A DNA stretch of 64,000 bases. It comes from Gnetum montanum (Eukaryota > Streptophyta > Gnetopsida > Gnetales > Gnetaceae). The notes beneath the pieces were generated by a model, which made no database searches, was not told the DNA's origin, and worked only from the letters and a program-made list of their open reading frames with translations. The translations under genes and the position numbers were made by a program. This document shows, in pieces, positions 56,693 to 64,000 of this stretch. The stretch lies in NCBI GenBank assembly GCA_015680685.1, contig MNCI01022297.1:65205-129204 (forward strand). The letters run 5' to 3'. Position 1 is the first letter of the stretch. Every line of letters begins with the position of its first letter.

Positions 56693-58592
56693 CTATCCAA
56701 ATCAATGTCATCAATGTCTCAAATAAGGCCACATTACCAAATAATACTTAAAACACCATGCCTAATATAGCACTCAATGATGCTCCAAAAAGATGTAAGG
56801 TACTAATGCCTCTAGTAGCCCTACTCCATGGATGGCATCACCATCATAAGTAGTCTATGTTGTGTGCCCTAAGTCAAATCCCTTCATCCAACAACCCAAT
56901 CTCATCTCCCCATATGCACATCCATATCACTAACCCATCGTTCCTTCATTATGTTCATTACCACTCTTGCCTCCTAAACATACTCATCCCCATCCCCATC
57001 CCCATAATTTGATACTCTCTACAAACTTGCTTCTACAATCTTTCATCCCCATTTTCTGATCCCATCTTGATACTTACCCCCTTATAGCCTTCAGCATTGC
57101 ATCCCAATATAATCCCACACACATGGACATAGATATGAAGGACCTAAGAAAGAAGTAATCATGAGAGCACTAAACTATTGATTGACCAACCTTTTATATC
57201 AACACCTAATAGCATTTGTTGATGTATTTTGTTACATAAGAACTATTGTTGCATCTTTTCCTTGGGTTTTTCTTTGACAAAACAATATCATTGACTACTT
57301 GAACATGTAACCATGGATGATATCTTATAGGTACAACCTCTATAAATATAGGTTCATGGAATGTGGAAGGCATCAATGGCTTGGATTGATTGAACAAAGT
57401 TCTTGCAATGATATCAACTAACCATCTTGACATCTTTTTCATGTAAGAAATCAAATGGACTACTCCTCAAACAATGCTCCCTCATGATTGTCTTCTTTAT
57501 ACTTCTTTCATAACTAACAACTACTCTAGCCTCACTATTTATTAGTGATCATAAATTCCTTTGTACAATTTTTATTTTGCTCACACCTACATATCCTTCA
57601 TGTGAAATTGAACTCAGATCATCATGGTTCATGTTCCATTTTTTAATGCTAGTTAAAAGTTATTTAAAGCCAAACTAGTCCAATACACTATCGTTGCATC
57701 CTTCCTCATTATTATAGGTGGTTTCAATATAATCAACTTACACTCTCACTAATTCTAATTTCTCTAACTCTAATATAAATTAATTTAGCACTTGCAAGAT
57801 ATTACTTGAGTGGTTGAGCTTCCCTTGCTTGATGCTTGTTTCACATGGAGATGGTCCTTCTTTGTTCTAGGCATTGGTGTATCTCACATAAATGCTATGT
57901 CTCCTCCTCCCTCATAAACCATTGTCTCTATTCTCTTCTAATTTGGTCATTGTACTTACCTCTCCATTTGGTTACATTTCAAAAACCTCTAGTTTAGCTT
58001 GTCATATATCTAGGATATCTTCTTGTTTATCTAGAAGAATGTCACCATCATATACTAATCCATCCTTCCTAAGCATAAATCTAAGCATCTCTTTCTTCAT
58101 TTTTCATCAATTGATGGATGCAATATTTGGATTTTGTCTATGATAAATTACAACAATTATTGACATAGCCTCCACCTATCCTTTGCTAGCCAAATATTCC
58201 TCATAAAAACTATGTTGTAGGAAATACCCCTCTATGTAGTAATCATCATTCCATCATCAAATAACTTTAAAAACAAAAAGTGGATAGATTTATTGAGCAT
58301 TAGATTGACACTTGCAGGAAGGTACATCTCATTAATTGAAATCGTAGTGCTTGTTAAAGTATTATGGTCACACATCCTTCCATCTCATTATCACAAAGCA
58401 ACTCTTCTAGCTTGCCTTCTAGTAAGTTCTACCCTATGAATTTCACTTCCCACCCCTCTAAACCAACACCAAATTCTCATTATTAAGCATTCCTTTCTAA
58501 GGCATCCTCATTCTACAACTCCTCCTTGTTTTTTATTTAGCTCGCTCTTCCAAGGTGTAGTGTCTCCCACCCATCATCTAACATGAACAAAT
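56693..58592. other. AT-rich intergenic stretch, no gene seen
   Basis: About 1.9 kb between C and F. It has a short (CATCCC)n run near 56,988 and no open frame with coding character or recognisable element termini. Confidence 0.5.
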
Positions 58593-60330
58593 TGTAGCGA
58601 CTGAAAACGTCAGTAGCTGGAAAACACCGAGAGGTCATCGGTCGTGACAGTCTTAACCCCGGATCCGCACGAGGGTCGTGCTGGATAAAATGGAAATGGG
58701 GCACCCTGAATAGTCTGGTCAATCAGACAAGGACTTAATCAGTGTTACTATAACCTTTTGCAAACGTGGGATTTGAAAGCAATACTTGTAACGCAAAATG
58801 ATAACTTTCAAATGTGAAATGTGGAAAACAATGTAAAATGCAATGACAATCAAGAAAACAAAGTAGAATGCAGTTAAGAGAATGCACCGCTTCAAGACTA
58901 TGGCTTTACTCTATCAAAGTGGATACAATTGGTTGTGCAACGTTGGAAGCACAGAGATCCCAAAAGTAACCAAGACGTTCAAAACAAGCCAAGTGTGTGC
59001 TCAAACGCAGACTCAGAGGTTAACAATGCAAAATGTTACAAAAGCCGTGAGAGAGAGAGAGAGAGCAAACACGATGCTAGATGAGAATACTAACAGCTTG
59101 ATTTTGCCAACTCGAGAGCAAACACAATGCTTAATGTTGCCAACTTGCTAACTTGCAAAAGTGCTAACTCTGCTCACCAACCAACCCTTTGATCATTGCT
59201 CGTCCAGGTATTTATAGGACCAGAAGCATGTGGAAGACATGATTTTCACACCATGTGCCCCTGACCCATGTTGACGTGTCTATGCTCCATGGACTGCAAA
59301 GCTGATTGATGAGCCTGCCATGCTATAATTGAGCTATCAGAACTTGCAGATGTGTGCCAATGAGGCAAACAGGTGAGGAGCATTCATGGAGCGTAATCAC
59401 CTGCTACGTTGCACCATGCTTTGTAGCGTAGCATGTGGATGTAGCATACCAGCTTACTATGCAAGGAGGTGAATTGATGTAGCATAGCCACTTGCTACGT
59501 CATACCACACTTTACAACGTAGCATGTTGGCGTAGCGTAGCATCTTGCTACGCTATGTAGCGTAGCATGTCGGCGTAGCAAAGTTCAAGGCAAAAACTTG
59601 CATCGGGGCCTGTTGCATGTGCTGGAAGCCTTTGAAGTGTTCTGACTGATTTCACATAGTTTCTACGCTATGCTACGCTACGTAGCATAGCATAGCATAG
59701 CAACATGCCTTAACCGCGGAAATGCTACCACTCTGCAAATTTTGCTCTTTCCAATGCGAAACTTGTGAACTCGCTGTTTCTGCACTTTGAGATGTCTTTG
59801 GCCATTTCCGTAGAGTTGCTATGATGTGCTACGCTATGTAGTGTAGCATAGTGTAGTAGCCAACATGACTTGGTTTTCACCAACTTTACTGCTTTTCAAT
59901 GGAAAGAGTCATTGCCAAAGGACTTGGTGTCGAGCGAAGGAACTGATTGTCTGACCCTTGCTACGCTGTGCTCTGCTATGTAGCATAGCATAGCGTAGTA
60001 GTTTGTTCTGCAACTGTCTTCTGAAGCTTGCTATGCTACATAGTGTAGCGTAGCAAAATTTTTGAGTAGAAAACTTGCCGAACTGTTTTGCACATCCTAA
60101 ACATTGCTGTCAACTCCATGCATCACTTCTGAGTAGGCTGTCGGCTAGATGGACTACTCAGGTGGGCAGGCTAGAGAATCCATTGAGCTTGTTGACACTA
60201 AGGATAGAAAACTTGCCAAACTTGACAATCTCAACTTCAGAGCATCCATTTCCTGACGAACTGCCATGATGCCGCCTGGATTGCCAAGACCTCGTGAAGC
60301 AAGAACACCTTGGAAATTTAGGGTGTTTCA
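58593..60330 (-). repeat. 3' LTR of element F
   Basis: It starts at 60,330 (TGAAACACCC on the minus strand) and ends at 58,593 (GTCGCTACA). The U3 contains a long array of GCTACGCTA/TAGCGTAGC palindromes. The TATA box CTATAAATACC lies at 59,208-59,218. A (GA)n run is at about 59,049-59,064. Confidence 0.8.
59395..60055 (-). repeat. GCTACGCTA / TAGCGTAGC palindrome clusters in the F LTR
   Basis: At least ten occurrences, often as hairpin-like units such as GCTACGCTATGTAGCGTAGC (near 59,551), in clusters at about 59,400-59,580, 59,665-59,702, 59,830-59,862, 59,960-60,000 and 60,030-60,055. Spacing is irregular and units vary at C/T and G/A positions. Confidence 0.8.
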
Positions 60331-60345
60331 TTGGCCCCTCTTTGT
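60331..60345 (-). other. Polypurine tract of element F
   Basis: The minus strand reads AAAGAGGGGCCAA directly before the LTR start. Confidence 0.75.
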
Positions 60346-61719
60346 TGATGTCTAGAGGATGGACCCGAGAGACACAGACAAAGAATACAAAATACCATAG
60401 AAAGCAAAACAACAACATTGCTCTTCGGTGATCGTCAAGATGTCGCTTAGCTGTACCTTGAGAATGTTGCATTGGTTACGTGGGGAAAGGAAAGAGGTAA
60501 GCAAGGAGAAAGGAGATTTAGGAAAAGGGGTCAAGATGAGACTTAGCATAATCCCTCATCAGAGTGCTCATGAGGGACTTGTTTGTGTGGTCTTCTTTTC
60601 TTTTACTAACCTTTGACCTCTCATTGGAATGCTTAGGGAGAGATGGTGTGCGAAACAGCTTATGTGCCATTTGTTTTAGGCATGCTTTTTTTTCTTGCAC
60701 GTGAGCTTTGCTCTCTTACGCTTTTGCCTTTTGCTATTTTTCCTTTACATTTGCAGACAACCTTTGTGTTGTAGGACCAACATTTCTTTCCCAGGATGAG
60801 TTATGTTACATCCACGTGGGGCTTTAACCTGTCTACAGATGTTTTCCATGCGGCGAGCTGTGTTACGCGCATCATGGACTTTGCGGTTGAGCATATGGGA
60901 AAGCTTGACAGATGTTGGGAAAAGCTTGTAAGAGAGGGAGGAGTGGATCATGAGTGTAAGGAGTAAGGTAAGGAAACCTAAAGGGGAGGAAAAGGATGTG
61001 CACTTCAAAGTAGCTAAGCTAGTCAATGCAAATGCCTTAGAACGATGTGGTGTTCTGCTTCTATGGCGAAGCACACCTCTGAGCGGCATTCCCCTGGTAC
61101 GCATCCTGTAAATACAATAGAAAGAAGACTACGAGAAACAACCATGATGCAAAACAAAGGCAAAGTCCCTACTCGCGGTAGACATTGTTGAAGCTCTAGA
61201 CATCTTTGCTGGTGTGCGATGTCCAAAGTAGGAAGGCCAACAGCAGCTTTGGTAGCATCAGCGTGGAGAGGTCGGCATTGAAGATGTGAGGAGTTGCTAT
61301 AAACGCAGATGCTCAAGAATCCCCACCAAAGGAATGCATTCTTAGTTCAGCTATTGGATTGGCTACCTCGCAACTAAATGTCGTTTGAGCTCAGGCGTTC
61401 GCAGGGGGCTGGAGGGTAACAATATTGTGGCTGGGCCATAATACTGTTCGAACTCCAGCAACGGGCATTGACCAAGGAACTACTGTCATGGCAATGGGCC
61501 GTGGTGACAGTAGGTCCAGAGGGTCAATCAAATGTCATACTACATCTCCGGAGGATCAACAAGATGCCAGGAGCAGCAGCATTGCATATGTTCCAGATCG
61601 TGTTTTCATCGCATCTTGAACTTCATTCTGGAACTGCAACGTCCCACCCCATGTCGGCATTATGCACGCTCGCTTGATGTGTATTGGTGTAGATGCATGC
61701 TGGTGATGTGCCGCGAATG
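60346..61719 (-). other. 3' non-coding region of element F
   Basis: About 1.4 kb between the polypurine tract and the tandem repeats. Short open frames exist on both strands, but none resembles a known retrotransposon domain. Confidence 0.5.
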
Positions 61720-62097
61720 CAGTTTAAGGTCCTGGCAGATCATGATATGCTAGTTTAAGGTCCCAGCAGACTGCTGTGTTGGTTTAAGGTCCCAGTAGAT
61801 CGATGCTGTCCTAGTTAAGGTCCTAGGAGACCGCTGTGCTAGTTTTTCGTCGTAGCGGATAGTGGACGAACTAGTTTAAGGTCCTAGCAGACTGTATGTA
61901 CTAGTTTATAGTCATAGCAGACTATCTGTGCTAGTTTAACATCGTAGCAGATGTGCTTTGCCAGTTTAACATCATAGCAGATGTTTTGTGCTAGTTTAAC
62001 ATCGTAGCGGACGTTGGTGAAGCTGTGTCAATTTAACGTCGTAGCGAACCTTTGCTTACCTTTGCCAGTTTTACGTTGTAGCGGACATTTGCTTATC
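61720..62097 (-). repeat. Tandem repeats, about 30-37 bp, about 12 copies, in the F 3' region
   Basis: On the plus strand the units begin CTAGTTTAAGGTCCTAGCAG or CTAGTTTAACATCGTAGCAG. Copies drift from a GGTCC type near 61,720 to an ACATCGTAG type near 62,000. They lie directly downstream of the integrase end. Tat/Ogre elements are known to carry such 3' tandem repeats, which can seed satellites. Confidence 0.85.
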
Positions 62098-62109
62098 AGC
62101 TCCATGCAT

Positions 62110-62898
62110 CTAGATGTAGTACAGCTTGAGGTATGAGTGGTTCACCAAGTTTGTAAACTCATTATCGTCCATGTTTACCAACTTGAAGGCTTTGTTCCCA
62201 AAGGCTTTTGTGACCATGTATGGACCTTCCCAGTTGGCTGAGAATTTGTTCATATGCTCAGCCTTGAGGACGAGGTCTCCCTTCTGTATTGGTTGTTCAT
62301 GCAAATTTGCATGGTGTTTTTGCCATTACTTGTTCTGATAATGCTCTATGTGACCCAGTGTTTGCACACGCTCCTCCTCTATTGAGTCAAGATCAATGAT
62401 CCGCGACTCGTCGTTCTAGGCTTCACTCACGATATTGGATAAGATCATCCGGAGTGATGGTACCTGCAACTCAAGAGGTAACATTGCTTTAGACCCATAA
62501 ACAAGACTAAAAGGTGTCTTACCTATTGTAGTCCTGCATGTCTTCCTGTAAGCCCATAACACATAGAGGATTTGCTCATGCCATCGTCTCTTGCTATTGT
62601 TGAGCATCCTTTTTAGCAAGTTGATGATGGACTTGTTTATGGCCTCTACTTGTCCGTTCGCCTATGGGTAGTATGGCAAGGAGAATGACTGCCTGATGCC
62701 AAGATTGCTGCAGAAGCTTCGAATTTCCGCACTACTGAATTGTGGCCCATTATCAATCACAATAGTCATTGGAAGCCCAAACCTTGTCACGATGTTATCC
62801 AAGATGAAGTGGAAAATCTGATGAGGTGTAGTTTTCCTAAGGGGAATAGCTTCCACCCACTTGGTAAAATACTCAGTGGCTATGATGATGAAGCTATG
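62110..62898 (-). pseudogene. Integrase of element F (partial)
   Basis: The minus strand carries an integrase core and C-terminal region: ATEYFTKWVEA at the edge of the gap, IVTRFGLPMTIVIDNGPQFS with the second catalytic Asp, a Glu in ANGQVEAIN, then LWAYRKTCRTTIGKTPFSLVYG and the C-terminal GDLVLKAEHMNKFSANWEGPYMV block ending at YLKLYYI. It would insert element DNA into chromosomes. The zinc-binding part and first catalytic Asp fall in the gap. Three stops are visible (one where a Gln or Arg codon is expected before ANGQ), so this copy is inactive. Confidence 0.88.
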
Positions 62899-63406
62899 NN
62901 NNNNNNNNNNNNNNNNNNNNNNNNNNNNNNNNNNNNNNNNNNNNNNNNNNNNNNNNNNNNNNNNNNNNNNNNNNNNNNNNNNNNNNNNNNNNNNNNNNNN
63001 NNNNNNNNNNNNNNNNNNNNNNNNNNNNNNNNNNNNNNNNNNNNNNNNNNNNNNNNNNNNNNNNNNNNNNNNNNNNNNNNNNNNNNNNNNNNNNNNNNNN
63101 NNNNNNNNNNNNNNNNNNNNNNNNNNNNNNNNNNNNNNNNNNNNNNNNNNNNNNNNNNNNNNNNNNNNNNNNNNNNNNNNNNNNNNNNNNNNNNNNNNNN
63201 NNNNNNNNNNNNNNNNNNNNNNNNNNNNNNNNNNNNNNNNNNNNNNNNNNNNNNNNNNNNNNNNNNNNNNNNNNNNNNNNNNNNNNNNNNNNNNNNNNNN
63301 NNNNNNNNNNNNNNNNNNNNNNNNNNNNNNNNNNNNNNNNNNNNNNNNNNNNNNNNNNNNNNNNNNNNNNNNNNNNNNNNNNNNNNNNNNNNNNNNNNNN
63401 NNNNNN
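62899..63406. other. Assembly gap (508 N)
   Basis: Unresolved bases between the second RNase H-like domain and integrase of element F. Confidence 0.97.
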
Positions 63407-64000
63407 CGATGATTTGATTCACAACTAGTTGTGAATCTCCACGAATCGCCAGGTGTTGTATGTGTAGTGTTTGGGCAACTAAGAGGCCTCTGAGTAACCC
63501 CTCATATTCTGCCACATTGTTTATGCAGGGGAATGTGAAACGATAAGCAAAAGGATGCATCTCCCCAAAGGGGAATGTAATGACAATAGCTGCACTACCT
63601 CCTTATGCGATCGAGGCACTGTCGAAGTGTAAGGTAGCTTCGAGATGTGATGGGATGGCGTTAATAGTGCTAACGTGCTCATCTGGGAATTCAGGATCTA
63701 TGATCGCATGGTCATCGACAAGTGAGACTGTAAGTTGCGTTACTATGGCTTGGCCCTTCATCGATGACTGGCTCACATAGTGCAAGTTGAATTCCCTGAT
63801 TATTGCTTTCCATCTGCCTATCCTACTGCTTTCGTATAGATTATTCGTGATAGCCAAGAGTATGTTGCTCTTCCAAATAATGTTAATTTTACTGCAAAAC
63901 AGGTAATGCCTCCACTTTTTTAATGCAAACACTAAGGCAAGGCAATTTCACTCCACCTCATTGTACTTTGCTTCATATGTTATTAATGCATGACTTAGAT
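63407..64000 (-). pseudogene. RNase H and second RNase H-like domain of element F (partial)
   Basis: From the window edge leftward: the end of the retroviral-type RNase H (TYEAKYNEVE, LALVFALKKWRHYL, FNLHYVSQ), a linker, and a second RNase H-like domain (LHFDSASIA, PFAYRFTFPCINNVAEYEGLLRGL, LAIRGDSQLVVNQI). The second copy, with AEYE and GDSQLV, marks the Tat/Ogre lineage of Ty3/gypsy, where it is thought to help remove RNA primers. Stops occur at about 63,955 and 63,600, so it is broken. Reverse transcriptase would lie beyond the right edge. Confidence 0.85.

Larger units (their letters stand above)
58593..64000 (-). mobile_element. Element F: 3' half of a Ty3/gypsy Tat-type retrotransposon
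   Basis: Reading leftward from the window edge: RNase H, a second RNase H-like domain (the Tat/Ogre hallmark), a 508-base gap, integrase, a non-coding 3' region with about 30-bp tandem repeats, a polypurine tract, and a 1.74-kb 3' LTR. The 5' half lies outside the window. It is a different lineage from A-E, shown by the domain set, the LTR termini (TGAAACACCC ... CGCTACA) and a canonical polypurine tract. Confidence 0.85.

Noticed and set aside
59395-60055. CRISPR-like array of GCTACGCTA repeats
   Set aside because: Unit length and spacing are irregular, there are no uniform spacers, and it lies in a plant LTR.
61720-62097. CRISPR-like array of 30-bp units
   Set aside because: Units are directly adjacent tandem copies without unique spacers.
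62740-63560. Long open frames across 62.9-63.4 kb
   Set aside because: They run through 508 N bases and have no meaning there; only the flanking integrase and RNase H pieces are kept.

Overview
The window is a repeat-rich nuclear segment of a seed plant, most likely a gymnosperm. Two things point there. A decayed nuclear copy of plastid ycf2 reads like conifer-type Ycf2. Almost everything else is nested, stop-riddled LTR retrotransposon sequence with very long intergenic spacing. There are no bacterial-type operons. Only one locus (10.1-14.4 kb) looks like a host gene, and its coding exon carries four frame breaks. The species call is inference; plant nuclear origin is secure.

Layout. 1-3446: minus-strand Ty3/gypsy remnant A1 (gag plus 5' LTR, cut by the window edge). 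3490-6760: ycf2 insertion, minus. 6796-8686: two LTRs around about 260 bp of internal DNA (D, minus). 8.8-9.8 kb: cluster of tRNA-derived SINEs. 10.1-14.4 kb: coiled-coil host gene with a 5'-leader intron. 15.1-15.9 kb: tandem repeats. 16.0-16.26 kb: unexplained GC-rich patch. 18.76-19.59 kb: Ty1/copia-type LTR and primer site, minus. About 19.6-21.2 kb: plus-strand LTR and gag fragment (E). 21.3-27.85 kb: minus-strand element A2, which keeps gag and a third ORF but has lost pol. 29,189-39,108: element B, structurally complete with both LTRs, a primer site and near-matching target duplications. 39.1-43.7 kb: AT-rich, with old diverged repeats. 43.7-56.7 kb: element C with gag, pol, a third ORF and a 3' LTR. 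58.6 kb to the end: 3' half of a Tat-type element (F, minus) with a second RNase H-like domain and 3' tandem repeats.

Elements A-E are related Ty3/gypsy families of Athila-like type. Their LTRs begin TGAT where the start is visible and end in CA, usually as CTCATCA. The primer site is complementary to tRNA-Asp. The U3 is very short: a family-specific array of palindromic or tandem motifs followed at once by a TATA box. Gag carries a Ser/Arg/His-rich linker in B and C, followed by an unusual Cys/His motif.

The most interesting signal is downstream of pol. Elements C and A2 carry a long third ORF (a domain resembling that of 'putative plant transposon' proteins, plus a coiled coil in C). It is preceded by a second, internal copy of the array-plus-TATA module, and the motif type of that module matches the same element's own LTR. 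The third-ORF ATG sits directly after an AG splice-acceptor-like sequence in C and A2, with the same arrangement at the corresponding place in B. B and C also share a hairpin with compensatory base changes. Together these suggest a separately transcribed and spliced third gene. All copies are broken by stops, so this describes ancestral organisation, not present activity.
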